The notes beneath the pieces were generated by a model that did not search any database, was not told the DNA's origin, and was given only the letters and a program-made list of their open reading frames with translations. This document shows positions 44,993 to 54,001 of a stretch of DNA of 64,000 nucleotides, one piece after another (position 1 is the stretch's first letter; every line of letters begins with the position of its first letter). Origin of the DNA: Tribonema minus (Eukaryota > Sar > Xanthophyceae > Tribonematales > Tribonemataceae); NCBI GenBank assembly GCA_017506865.1, contig JAFCMP010000144.1, forward strand, positions 62,001-126,000, written 5' to 3'. A program made the position numbers and the translations under genes.

Positions 44993-45260
44993 ATGTTTTG
45001 TGGCGGAGGTTTTCCCCAGAAGAGCACTGATGACAGCCTTTACTGCGCACTGGGGCTGACCAGAGACGCAACGCAGGTAGACATTAAAAAGCGTACCGGC
45101 AGATCGCGTTGAAACACCATCAGACAAGAGTCAGAACGCGGAGAGTGCCGACATCTTCAAAGCTGCTAATGCAGCATACGAGGTTCTCAACGACAGCGAG
45201 CGCAAGCAGCACTACGATTTGTTTGGGCTTCAGCAACCTCCGCAGCAGAATCCAAATCCG
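44993..45260 (+). pseudogene. Partial, decayed copy of the DnaJ J-domain
   Basis: The segment matches the first roughly 90 codons of the intact dnaJ at 47037 (CALGLTRDATQVDIK; AANAAYEVLNDSERKQHYDL), about nine bases in ten alike by eye, but is truncated and broken. The upstream flank (TTTAATGTATGGCAGTGACC) is duplicated too (44962-44990 and 46977-47000). The HNH nuclease gene lies between the two copies. Confidence 0.8.
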
Positions 45261-45521
45261 CACGGTTTTTCAACACGCAACCAAGGCAGAGACCCAGCAT
45301 GGGAAGAGTGATTACGGGAGCGACTGGTGTTTGGTAGAAAAGTGGTGGAATACGCCTCGCTGCGAACTGTGAGGTACACATTGGCAGGGTAGACATGGAA
45401 CATCGTGGGCGCGGAACATGGCAGCCACAGAACACGGCAGCCACAGAACATGGTGGTGTGCGGAACGCGGTGCGGACGTAAGAGCTTCACTTATTTGTTG
45501 TGTGGCTACAACAGTGACGAC

Positions 45522-46805
45522 ATGAAGAGGAAACGGTCGTCACCGGGAGCGGCGCGCAAGGACGTGCCGGCGGAGGTGAAGCCTGCGGTCACGTTCGCCG
45601 CACTGAAGCACTTGATCGGCTGCAACGCGCAAGTGGTTGTCATCGAGCACGCGGGTGGCGTGGCTGCGGCACAGGAGATCTTCGACGCCGACGACAACAT
45701 CCTGTGGCTCGGCGTCAGTGGCAACCGCTTTGTCATTAAGTTCAACCGGCACCGGAACCTTGTGGCGATCAAACGACGGTACGGCAGCACGGCCAAGAAC
45801 ATTGGCCGCCCCCAGCTTCTGCTCCTGCGCGAGTCGACGACTTGGGATGCTCACTTCCGTCGCGATATCGACGTCGTGGAGCCACCGTACCGCGACGGCT
45901 TCTTCAACTTCTTCATTGCCGGCTACTGGCGCCAGGTTGACGCCGTCGAGTACACCGTGGGTATGACGTTGAACAATATGGCGAGCAACTCGAAATCGCG
46001 AGGGCACAAATTCGACAAGAAAACAGCCGCGATCAACATAGGCGCTGCGTACGCGAGGTGCCTGACGACGGCAAACACGAAGTGTTCATGTCCTTCGGGC
46101 GCTTGTGGCTGCGGTCGTGCGCACTGCGATGCGATCGTGGTGCTTCGCGGCGTGCACGCGGCATCGCCGGACCGCGACGACGACTCGCTGGGTTACTGCG
46201 ATGAGGGCCAGGTGCTCACGATCATCTCAAAGTGCCATAACACTGCCGTCAAGCACGATGCAGTGCCCGTGCCTCGCAAGGAGCCTAAGCGCTGGCTGGG
46301 AGAGACAGTCAAAAGCAATGTGAACAGAACCTACCGCAGGATGACCACACTGATCAAGAACATCGACGATGTGGACCGCACGGAGGCGGAGCGCAGCCAG
46401 GTAGTGCGCTTTCAGGCGACGACTCGCGAGCAGTGGAAGGCGCACTACACGGCAGTGTTGGATGAGTTGGCGCACCACCACACGCACTGCCCCAAGTGCA
46501 ACAGGCTGCTGGACAAGGGCGACAGCAAGGGGATGATGCACTTCACGAACGAGCCCACTCAAGCGTCTCCCGACCGCATCGACAACTCCAACCCGTTCTA
46601 CGACCTCTTAAACGTCCGCCTGGTGTGCCAGAGCTGCAACTACTCGGAGAACGACTATATGCGCACAACGGTCGAGCGGCCGTCGGTGAACAATCCCGCG
46701 GAGTACCCTCTCGACATCCCCAAGGTGATCAAGTACCTGACGAGTGTCATTGCGGCTGAGGCGCGCAAGGAGAACAACGCGCGCAATTGCACACAGCAGC
46801 AATAG
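45522..46805 (+). CDS. HNH endonuclease
   Basis: 427 aa from ATG 45522 (MKRKRSSPGAARKD, a basic start). Near residues 318-375 an HNH core is visible: HHHTHCPKCNRLLD, then QASPDRIDNSNPFYDLLNVR and LVCQSCNYSEND, with two CxxC zinc pairs framing the catalytic region. A Cys-rich insert (KCSCPSGACGCGRAHCD) lies near residue 190. Upstream domains likely recognise DNA. Free-standing HNH enzymes in large viruses often behave as homing endonucleases. Its position between a full and a partial dnaJ copy supports mobility. Confidence 0.83.
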   Translation: MKRKRSSPGAARKDVPAEVKPAVTFAALKHLIGCNAQVVVIEHAGGVAAAQEIFDADDNILWLGVSGNRFVIKFNRHRNLVAIKRRYGSTAKNIGRPQLLLLRESTTWDAHFRRDIDVVEPPYRDGFFNFFIAGYWRQVDAVEYTVGMTLNNMASNSKSRGHKFDKKTAAINIGAAYARCLTTANTKCSCPSGACGCGRAHCDAIVVLRGVHAASPDRDDDSLGYCDEGQVLTIISKCHNTAVKHDAVPVPRKEPKRWLGETVKSNVNRTYRRMTTLIKNIDDVDRTEAERSQVVRFQATTREQWKAHYTAVLDELAHHHTHCPKCNRLLDKGDSKGMMHFTNEPTQASPDRIDNSNPFYDLLNVRLVCQSCNYSENDYMRTTVERPSVNNPAEYPLDIPKVIKYLTSVIAAEARKENNARNCTQQQ

Positions 46806-47036
46806 GGCGGTATGACTACAACGGCGCACGACGCGGCAAGAGGGTGTGCATAGCGGGGAGGAAACTTCAAATGCAAACAAGCAAAAGAGTTTGGCATATT
46901 GTTAAAATCAAGACGCAACAGTGATTGCAATTAATGTCTGCTGTGTGCATTTGTCCGCCTTCAGCTGCGCTTTGTTTTAATGTATGGCAGTGACCAATTT
47001 TGAGTGCTTTGTTTTTATGTATCGCGGTGACCAAAG

Positions 47037-48020
47037 ATGTTTTGTGGCGGAGGGTTTCCACAGAGGAGCAGTGACGACAGCCATTACCGCGCACTGGGGC
47101 TGACCAGGGACGCAACACGTGTAGACATCAAGAATGCGTACCGGCAGATCGCGTTGAAACACCACCCGGATAAGAGCCAGAACGCGGAGAGTGCGGACAT
47201 CTTCAAAGCTGCTAATGCAGCATACGAGGTGCTCAGCGACAGCGAGCGCAAGCAGCACTACGATTCGTTCGGGCTTCAGCAACCTCCGCAGCATCCGAAT
47301 CCGCACGGCACGTTTGCACAGTTTTTCAACATGCAACCAAGGCAGAGACCAACCATCCATGAGCTCACGATGACGTTTGAAGAGATCTTTACAGGGAAGC
47401 ACTACAAGATGCGGGTGAACGTGGATATCGAATGTCCCACGTGCTTGAAGTCGTGTAGCACTTGCCAGGGAAGTGGTGTGCAGGTTTGCATGCGAGAGCT
47501 CGCTCCCGGGTTCATTCAGCGGATCGAGACAATGTGCCTTGATTGCAATGGGCAGCGCAAAGCAGCCAGCAAAGGCTGCAAGTCATGTAACGGGAAGGGA
47601 ACGACACTCAGCTCGCAAAACATTGAATTCGACGTCCCTCCTGGTGCATCGAGTGGTGATAGTTTTGCGTTTAAAGGAGCGAACGGCAATGGAGGCGACA
47701 TTGTCTTTGTGACAAAGGTCAAGCCTCACAATCTGTTCAAGCGACAAGGTGTCAATCTGCACATGTCAAAAACACTGACGCTGGAAGAGTCGTTGTGTGG
47801 CTTCACGTTCGATGTCACGAAGCTCGACGGAATAACTGTGCATGTGAACAGGGAGCGCGAGGTGACAAAACCACAGGCCACACACATCATCAAGAAGGCA
47901 GGCTTTCGTTGCGGAGCAGATTGTGGGGACATCATTATCACATTTATGGTCGAGTTCCCGGACTCCGTCGACGAATGCAGACACATCGCCGAATCGCTGA
48001 TGCGACGGCTGAATAGCTGA
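47037..48020 (+). CDS. dnaJ: DnaJ-type co-chaperone (type I, with zinc-finger domain)
   Basis: 327 aa from ATG 47037. The J-domain comes first (YRALGLTRDATRVDIKNAY, HPD at residues 43-45, KAANAAYEVLSDSERK), then a short linker without a long Gly/Phe region, then four zinc-binding pairs (CPTC, CSTCQGSG, CLDCNG, CKSCNGKG) and the C-terminal client-binding domain (FDVPPGASSGDSFAFKGAN). It would stimulate Hsp70 ATPase and deliver clients, perhaps for capsid assembly or replication. A virus-encoded type I DnaJ is uncommon. The C-terminal dimerisation tail appears short compared with the roughly 375-aa bacterial form. Confidence 0.92.
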   Translation: MFCGGGFPQRSSDDSHYRALGLTRDATRVDIKNAYRQIALKHHPDKSQNAESADIFKAANAAYEVLSDSERKQHYDSFGLQQPPQHPNPHGTFAQFFNMQPRQRPTIHELTMTFEEIFTGKHYKMRVNVDIECPTCLKSCSTCQGSGVQVCMRELAPGFIQRIETMCLDCNGQRKAASKGCKSCNGKGTTLSSQNIEFDVPPGASSGDSFAFKGANGNGGDIVFVTKVKPHNLFKRQGVNLHMSKTLTLEESLCGFTFDVTKLDGITVHVNREREVTKPQATHIIKKAGFRCGADCGDIIITFMVEFPDSVDECRHIAESLMRRLNS

Positions 48021-48031
48021 ACGAATCACAA

Positions 48032-48841
48032 CTATATGAGCTTAATCAGCTCCAGAATGACTAGTGTCCACATTACGGCTGCAAAAAGTTGCAGTATGGT
48101 CGACAGCAGCTCAAACACCCACAACGCGCTCCCCTTCTTCTGCGCCTGCACGGCTACTGTCACCTTGATCGGTGCCCCGACAGTGCGCCAGGCAGTGACC
48201 ATGCGAGTGTCATGTGAGTCATCCACATCGACCACCGCGTAACCGGCGTGCTCGAGGATGTACTTCAGGTCCTTGGCGGTGAAACCACTCTTCGCTTTCC
48301 TGTCGAGCATGGCGATAACGCCCGTGTGGCGTGTGACCCGAGCGCACTCAGCCATGATGAACGACGCAGCATCCACCGGTATCTCATTGACAACATATGC
48401 AAGATTTACAAGGTCAAAGCAGGCGTCCTCAAATGGCAAGCTCTGCGCGTCCGCATGGCACCTCAGAAAAACGTCGACAGAAGATGCAGCCAGGGAATGC
48501 GAGTCGACATCGACTGCCGTGACGCGAGCCTCGGGGAAGGATCTCGTCAGCATGTGCGTCGAGGCACCGAGTCCTGCGCCAACGTCCAGGACGTCGTAGG
48601 GACACGAGTTCATTCGTTGCGTGAAGTTCTCAATCCTCGCAGCGAATTGCGACCTGGCCTCTTTCTCATTGCTGAATGCACGTTGGCCTCTGCGTAGGTA
48701 GTGAGGCGCAGTGACATTATCATTGTGCAAACGAGCCTGTGCCTCCGTCCAGACAGCATCCAGGCGACCGTGTCTTGTGACTGCACAAAACTTTGGCGTA
48801 AAAGCACTTGCGCCAGTGAGAGCGAAGACGAGGAGTCGCAT
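48032..48841 (-). CDS. Class I SAM methyltransferase with ASAF plastid-type leader and C-terminal anchor
   Basis: 269 aa from ATG 48841; the longer frame upstream covers promoter motifs. The N-terminus MRLLVFALTGASAFTPKF is a signal peptide with a textbook ASAF motif (cleavage before Phe), as used for import into red-lineage complex plastids. The methyltransferase core follows: YDVLDVGAGLGASTHMLTRS (motif I), VTAVDVDSHSL, SLPFEDACFDLVNLAYVVNE (motif IV region). A hydrophobic C-terminal helix (LLSTILQLFAAVMWTLVILE) would anchor it in a membrane. Substrate unknown; UbiE/ubiquinone- or tocopherol-type methyltransferases share the core. Confidence 0.82.
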   Translation of the reverse strand: MRLLVFALTGASAFTPKFCAVTRHGRLDAVWTEAQARLHNDNVTAPHYLRRGQRAFSNEKEARSQFAARIENFTQRMNSCPYDVLDVGAGLGASTHMLTRSFPEARVTAVDVDSHSLAASSVDVFLRCHADAQSLPFEDACFDLVNLAYVVNEIPVDAASFIMAECARVTRHTGVIAMLDRKAKSGFTAKDLKYILEHAGYAVVDVDDSHDTRMVTAWRTVGAPIKVTVAVQAQKKGSALWVFELLSTILQLFAAVMWTLVILELIKLI

Positions 48842-48885
48842 GTTTGTGCGGTTGTGAGTCTTGTCTGATGTGCTTGTGTCTGGAA

Positions 48886-48936
48886 ATGAAATGGGAGTGG
48901 CATTCCCAAATGTCCGGTTTCCCATTCTCAGTTGCG
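48886..48936. promoter_or_regulatory. Palindromic motif in a divergent promoter region
   Basis: AATGGGAGTGGCATTCCCAA (48890-48909) is a near-perfect palindrome, with a further TTTCCCATTCTC at 48920-48931. It lies between the divergent methyltransferase (start 48841) and the gene at 48989, about 50-100 bases from each start. Confidence 0.6.
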
Positions 48937-48988
48937 CGGTACAGCAGAACCTGTACAAAGTCGAAGTGCGTCGTTCACAGCTGCCGGT

Positions 48989-49942
48989 ATGACCAAATTT
49001 TCCGAGAGAAAGCACAGAGAGCCGAAGGAGTGGATCAATGCGCAGCTCATGCGCATATACAAGCGGCACAAGACGATTGGCAGGGCTCTTTTCCTCGAGG
49101 ACAGCGAGATGAATACTGTGAAGGCGCTTCGGGCACTAGGAGTCACACAGATGTTGATCCCCAACTACAGCGCCACCATCTGTCGCAGTATTCGCAGCGC
49201 AGCGAGGGAAGCTGATGTGTACGAAGGCAGCCTTTTCGACTGCATCGGCAGCGCAGTTGGGGTATTTGATTTCGTGTTTGCCGACTACATGACCGGTCCT
49301 GCAGGCGCTGTGGGCTGCTCCGCGCCGATTGACGATGTTCGTCGGATGCTTTCGAAGAGGCTTTTCGCAACTGAAGCTGTGTTTGCCCTCACATTCTGCC
49401 GGCGCAACACCACCTCAAGCGCACTGCGCCAATTTTGCCTACAGATGCAGCAGTGCGCGCTGGAGAATGGATACCGCCTCTCTCCTATCGACGAGAAGAC
49501 ATATGCACCGTCAATGATCGTGACCACGTACCTCGTTGAGGAAGGCAGTGCCATAAAACCCGTGCGCACCATGCCCTTCAGGGAATGGCGCAGGCAATCG
49601 TTGCTGTGCGTGATCCCGGAAAAGACCATCGGATGGGCGGGGACAGAATTCAAAGAAATTCCCAAGTCGATGCGCGTGCTGCCTGCGCCGCTGCCTGAGG
49701 CGATGCCGGGCACGATGATCGTCTACAAGGGTAGGAGTCACAGCGAAGGCGCGACGGTGCCCGCATGGTATGTGGGCGTGGTTGCAAAGCACTTGGGCGG
49801 GTGCCGTTTCCAAGTGAAGTGGTTGCCATGCAATGGAATCGAATTGCGGAGGAGCGAGAGGGTATCGACACAGTCGCTTTCACGCGAGCAGATGACAGCC
49901 CATGCGAATGCAGGCGATGGCTCATGGTTCGCTGTCAAATAA
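48989..49942 (+). CDS. Methyltransferase-like protein with C-terminal Tudor/SH3-like segment
   Basis: 317 aa from ATG 48989. The central part has a Rossmann-like pattern (GRALFLEDSEMNTVKALRAL, GVTQMLIPNYSA, VFDFVFADYMTGPAG) in the order expected of a SAM-dependent methyltransferase, though motif I is not canonical. Near residues 255-290 a segment (PAWYVGVVAKHLGGCRFQVK) followed by WLP resembles a Tudor or SH3-like barrel of chromatin proteins. Together this could be a DNA- or chromatin-linked enzyme. Both assignments are tentative. Confidence 0.5.
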   Translation: MTKFSERKHREPKEWINAQLMRIYKRHKTIGRALFLEDSEMNTVKALRALGVTQMLIPNYSATICRSIRSAAREADVYEGSLFDCIGSAVGVFDFVFADYMTGPAGAVGCSAPIDDVRRMLSKRLFATEAVFALTFCRRNTTSSALRQFCLQMQQCALENGYRLSPIDEKTYAPSMIVTTYLVEEGSAIKPVRTMPFREWRRQSLLCVIPEKTIGWAGTEFKEIPKSMRVLPAPLPEAMPGTMIVYKGRSHSEGATVPAWYVGVVAKHLGGCRFQVKWLPCNGIELRRSERVSTQSLSREQMTAHANAGDGSWFAVK

Positions 49943-50577
49943 AACCCACGCGCTTACCATACATTGTGCTCAAAACCAGACTGCGATAATTGTGCATTTT
50001 GTGCTGGCATGCCGAGATCGCATTGCTTGCATAGTAGCACTGGCCTCCATCTGCACACAGACATGCACGTGATGCATGCGACATGCAGGCATCTTGACAT
50101 GAATAATGAATGCGTTCTAAGCGGACAACAGCAACACTGGCCTCCATTTGCATACAGTCATGCAATGATGTATGCTACATGCAAGCATGAAGAAAGTGCA
50201 AGAGTAATGGAGTTTTGACCGGGTAATACATTGAAAAGCGGGCGTGCTTGCCCATTGCTGGACTCTCGCCAAACAGCGTGCGTGCGTTCCCTTTGCTACA
50301 TCTGCGGTCTCACCGAAGCAGCAGATGTTGATGACCACTACGACACACTACGGCTGGGATAGAGGCCCTTCAAAACTTCCCGTGTGCTGGACCTGAATGC
50401 AAGAGACTCTTGAACGAACGGTCTGGAACCTCCATCGGTGCATATGCACACAAAATAGCTATGCCCATGCCTACCTGCACATGCAATCCGCCAAACACAC
50501 ATCCGTTCGGCGACACACGATCGTCACCGGCCGTCACACTTGCTGCATCTACACCGCCGCGAAATCCCCAGGAGTGC
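49943..50577. repeat. Spacer with duplicated ATGC-rich block
   Basis: About 630 bases. A roughly 55-bp block (TGGCCTCCATCTGCACACAG to GCATCTTGACATGA, 50041-50102) recurs as TGGCCTCCATTTGCATACAG to GCAAGCATGA (50138-50190). Both are full of ATGCAT-like words that can fold back. No credible gene. Confidence 0.5.
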
Positions 50578-51504
50578 TTACATTTCGAGCGCAAGAAGCA
50601 AGTTGGTCATCTTGGAGACAGTGACCCTCTGATTGGCCTCTGCTACTTCCTTGAGGTACTTGGCCGCCTCGGCATGGCCATACCGTTTGGCGACGGTCCA
50701 AGGCTCGTTGATGCCAGGGTCCGCGCCGGCGTTGATCATCTCCTGAAGGACGTCACAGGATCCCGCCATTGCCGCATAGTGAAGGCAGGTCAGCCCCGTT
50801 GCGTCCTGCGCCTTTACATCGGCACCGTTGGCGACAAGGATGGAGACAACGGCTGGGTACCTCGCCAGCATGATGGCCGTGCATCGGGTAGCGGTCAACG
50901 CACGGTTGGGCTGAGCGCCAAGACCTAGAAGCGCGGCGGTCACGGACGTGGCCCTCTCCGCCGTGGTAAGGCGGACGGCTCGGGAAAGAGGGGTCTCTCC
51001 TTGAGCATTTAACTTGTCAATGTCCACTCCTGCTGCTGCGAGTACCCGTATCATGGCAACGGCCCGCCTTCCGCAGTTGTCGTGCATGGCCAGCGTGATC
51101 AGGTCTCCGACACCGTTGGCTACGTCCACGCCGGCGCAGATGAGGATGAGAACTGAGTTGATGATGCCGCTGCGGACTGCGTAGGGCACTGCGGCGCCGT
51201 TGCGCACATCTGCACCATGCTCCACAAGTGCTAGCACCGTTGCTGGCAGTTTGAAGCTCGCAGCTGCAATGACCGCAGTGCAGTTTCCTGCCTGTGTGTT
51301 GGGATTGGCGCCAAGGCGCAGCAAAGCGCGAATGGAGTCCTCCCTGCGCAGCATGATGGCGCAGAACATGATTGGAAGCCCCGCAAAGGTGATGGCGTTC
51401 ACTGATGCCCCCTTGCGCAGCAGCTCCCTGATCTGCGGTTTGTTCCTGTCTAGGATGGCTTGAAGCAGGTCCTCTCCTAGCTGGGTGGACAGGATGGATG
51501 TCAT
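50578..51504 (-). CDS. Ankyrin-repeat protein
   Basis: 308 aa from ATG 51504 (a GTG upstream is discounted). About seven ankyrin repeats of 33 residues are visible, for example KGASVNAITFAGLPIMFCAI, LGANPNTQAGNCTAVIAAAS, GADVKAQDATGLTCLHYAAM and NAGADPGINEPWTVAKRYGH. No PRANC or F-box end is evident. Ankyrin proteins of large viruses commonly bind host proteins. The left boundary of the 5,180-bp tandem duplication (50875) falls inside this gene; the copy on the other side is a chimera (55992-56684), while this one remains complete. Confidence 0.88.
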   Translation of the reverse strand: MTSILSTQLGEDLLQAILDRNKPQIRELLRKGASVNAITFAGLPIMFCAIMLRREDSIRALLRLGANPNTQAGNCTAVIAAASFKLPATVLALVEHGADVRNGAAVPYAVRSGIINSVLILICAGVDVANGVGDLITLAMHDNCGRRAVAMIRVLAAAGVDIDKLNAQGETPLSRAVRLTTAERATSVTAALLGLGAQPNRALTATRCTAIMLARYPAVVSILVANGADVKAQDATGLTCLHYAAMAGSCDVLQEMINAGADPGINEPWTVAKRYGHAEAAKYLKEVAEANQRVTVSKMTNLLLALEM

Positions 51505-52181
51505 GCTGCCGTAGGAGCGTGTGAGAAGTGTGCGCAGTGAAGGCTGGTGTGCAACTGACACTCACACTGACACTTTACTTCCAAATTGAGAATTCCAAAA
51601 GGTCAGATATGAGATCTCAAGTAGGACTTTTTTCGACTTGGGACAAAATGTCGACTGGCTATCGACAAATATATTGGTGGCGGCGAACTTGCGCGTGAGG
51701 CAGCTCTGCCCTACCCTCGGATTTGCAACTGCTCAACGTGTGCAACACCTGCAATCGAAGCATTTGCAGGACTCATCGAATCTTTGAAGCTCTGCTATTG
51801 CGCAGTCGACTAGACATGTAACAGTCAACCAGGATGAACTGCAGACTATTGAATTCATTCAAGACTATCGAATTCAAGAAGTCTGGCACATATAAAAGGT
51901 TTAGCACGGAATGGCCTCAACGTGACATGATGAAACCCTTGTTCTGAGGACATTCGGGGGACTTGGGCGAACATTCGGGGGACTTGGGCGAACTTCTGCG
52001 GGACTTGGGCGAACGTTTAAGGCGAACCTTGGGGCAAGCTTTCAGCAATGCACCGTTCATACATTTGGATGAGTTCGGAGAGTATTCGGTAGATTCAAGC
52101 AAGCATTCGAGCGATTCGTGTAAAACTCCGGGAAAGTCTGATGAACATTTGGGCACATTAATATCTCAACTGCTAGCGAAG
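51505..52181. other. Spacer with 21-bp tandem repeats before the kinase
   Basis: About 680 bases. Near 51950-52015 the word GGGACTTGGGCGAAC is repeated three times in register (period 21 then 24). The frame through it is open to the kinase but begins only at a TTG. A TATA-like word, CATATAAAAGG (51888-51898), precedes the repeats. The same features recur at +5180. Confidence 0.5.
51616..51633 (+). promoter_or_regulatory. Upstream motif CTCAAGTAGGACTTTTTT
   Basis: A clear match to the TCAA-T-RGGAYTTTT motif, 112 bases from the divergent ankyrin start and far (about 550 bases) from the kinase start at 52182. It is repeated exactly at 56796-56813 by the tandem duplication. Confidence 0.5.
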
Positions 52182-53039
52182 ATGATTCGCACTCGAAGCA
52201 GCCGCAACCTCTCTGCTTTGCGATGCGAGAGAATACAGGAAGACACCAATCTCTTATCTGTGTTATCCTGCCGGGACTCATGGAAGATGATCGGAGCCGG
52301 CTCGCAGGGGCAGGTGTATGAGGCGACATGGCTCGGTGCCCCTGTTGCCGTAAAAGTCACATGGGATGACGGGACTGCAGAGGCAGAGGCGGCTGCGCAT
52401 GAGAGCCTGCGACATCCCAACATTGTGGCGCTATACTGTGCCAGTCCGAGGATGCTGATCATGGAACTCATGCGCGGGTCGCTTTCCGACTTCATTCGAG
52501 GCAGCCCCGAGCCGACTTCGACAACGAAATGGAAAATGGTCGCCGATGTCTTGAGAGCGGTGAACTACCTTGACCACGCTGGTGCTGTGCACGGGGATAT
52601 CAAGGTCGATAATGTTATGGTTGGCCACGATGCTCTACTGAAGCTTGGGGACTTTGGCTCGTGTCGCATCGATGGCGCTCCATCTCCTGAAGGATCTGCC
52701 ACTGCAAAGTTTCTACCTGTGACACAGTGGTGCAAATTATCGCGGACTGCTTCTGAGGCGGCGTCAACAGATCGATATGCAGCTGCGTGTGTTGCGCTTT
52801 GTGTCATGAAGTGGGTTGACGACCCCCTCGAAGCGTGCGGAGTCGAGTGGGCTGAACGCACGATCATGGAAGCGGAGGACAGAGACGCTGTCATCGGCGA
52901 AGTCATACGGCAAGCAACTCTTGGTGCGCGCGCAATTCTCAGCCAGATGCCACGTGCCGCGTACCACACGCTTTTTTCTATGTTTACTGCTGTCGACGAC
53001 CAGAGAAGTATCGGCGATGCTCTGCATGCGCTGGTATAA
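52182..53039 (+). CDS. Protein kinase-like protein, copy 1
   Basis: 285 aa from ATG 52182. Kinase landmarks are in order: IGAGSQGQVYEATW (Gly loop), APVAVKV (Lys58), a Glu-bearing helix (AEAEAAAHESL), MELMRGSLSDFI (hinge), GAVHGDIKVDNVMV (catalytic loop with HGD for HRD) and KLGDFGS. The C-lobe is short and the activation segment lacks a clear APE, as in some viral kinases. It is probably an active Ser/Thr kinase acting on host or virion proteins. Its stop overlaps the next ATG (TAATG), so the two are co-transcribed. Identical copy at 57362. Confidence 0.85.
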   Translation: MIRTRSSRNLSALRCERIQEDTNLLSVLSCRDSWKMIGAGSQGQVYEATWLGAPVAVKVTWDDGTAEAEAAAHESLRHPNIVALYCASPRMLIMELMRGSLSDFIRGSPEPTSTTKWKMVADVLRAVNYLDHAGAVHGDIKVDNVMVGHDALLKLGDFGSCRIDGAPSPEGSATAKFLPVTQWCKLSRTASEAASTDRYAAACVALCVMKWVDDPLEACGVEWAERTIMEAEDRDAVIGEVIRQATLGARAILSQMPRAAYHTLFSMFTAVDDQRSIGDALHALV

Positions 53040-53950
53040 TGCCAAAATTTTATATCCGCAGGGCAAACATGAATGTACTGACAGGCACAGGTCTGATATC
53101 CGGGCCGCACTTCATTGAAGAATACGTTGGCGGTGGGGGTGTGCACGTTTTCAACATAGGCGAGGAGCATACCAACCGCAATGCGTGCTGGCGAGACGGG
53201 CATGATATTGTGGACGTCATGATGGCGTGCCTTGACGAAGGGCTCTGTCTGTACCTGGAGATGCCACCAAGGTTCGAGACGAGACGGCATGCAAGCGTTG
53301 AATGCCCTTCCAAGCCAGACGATGCCCCTCGTGAGGACTTCCTCAATGACTTGAGGACCTGCTCGGTAGCGGCGCTGTCGAAAGGCCTACACGTAAAGTT
53401 TGTCGACCTTAGAGAGGCCGCAGGGCCGCTGCCGTTCACGAGAGAAGAGGAGGATTTCGTGGCACGCGAAAAGCAGAGGACTCTGCAGGGGGATCCGGGT
53501 GGCGCACACCGCAACATCACCAACAGATTCCAGGCAGGCCTCACAAAGGTGAAGACTGGTGTCACGGCGGAATGCGACGAGTTCCTTTCAATTATAAACA
53601 ATCAGGGCAGAGGGGATGTTGACCAGTATGTATGTTCCGAATGGAAGAAAAGGGTAACAGATTTGTGCAACGGAGTGGGCGATGCGCTACAGCTACCTTT
53701 CCCTCAATACGTCGACGAGAGCTTGAAGTGCTATCGCGCTGCTATGGACGACGCCATGAACCTGTACTGCGTGTGGTTGATTGCGCGGCACAGGGCTGGA
53801 AAGGTGCGAAATCCGCCTCCACCTGCTGTTTTCTACGGAGGCAGCGCGCACTGTATAGTGCTGGCGAGGGACCTGAAAGCACTCGGTTTTCGACTCGTAG
53901 GTGGACACGCCGGGTCGTCTGCGCAGTCATGCATCCGTCGTCCGCGTTGA
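53039..53950 (+). CDS. GExH-motif protein, EreA/ChaN/TIKI-like, copy 1
   Basis: 303 aa; the ATG overlaps the kinase stop, with a second ATG at 53069. Near the N-terminus is HVFNIGEEHTNRNACW (Glu42, His44), then CLYLEMPPRFE, and near the C-terminus AVFYGGSAHCIVLARDLKAL. The same layout occurs in the protein at 11654-12631. This matches the EreA/ChaN/TIKI-type fold, whose members use conserved Glu and His residues. No membrane segment. Tight coupling to a kinase gene suggests a joint role. Family placement is by motif and moderate in certainty. Confidence 0.6.
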   Translation: MPKFYIRRANMNVLTGTGLISGPHFIEEYVGGGGVHVFNIGEEHTNRNACWRDGHDIVDVMMACLDEGLCLYLEMPPRFETRRHASVECPSKPDDAPREDFLNDLRTCSVAALSKGLHVKFVDLREAAGPLPFTREEEDFVAREKQRTLQGDPGGAHRNITNRFQAGLTKVKTGVTAECDEFLSIINNQGRGDVDQYVCSEWKKRVTDLCNGVGDALQLPFPQYVDESLKCYRAAMDDAMNLYCVWLIARHRAGKVRNPPPPAVFYGGSAHCIVLARDLKALGFRLVGGHAGSSAQSCIRRPR

Positions 53951-54001
53951 ACCGCGTCCTACGGGCTCCTGACATTATGTTGTTCTGCACACAAAGTTGT
54001 C

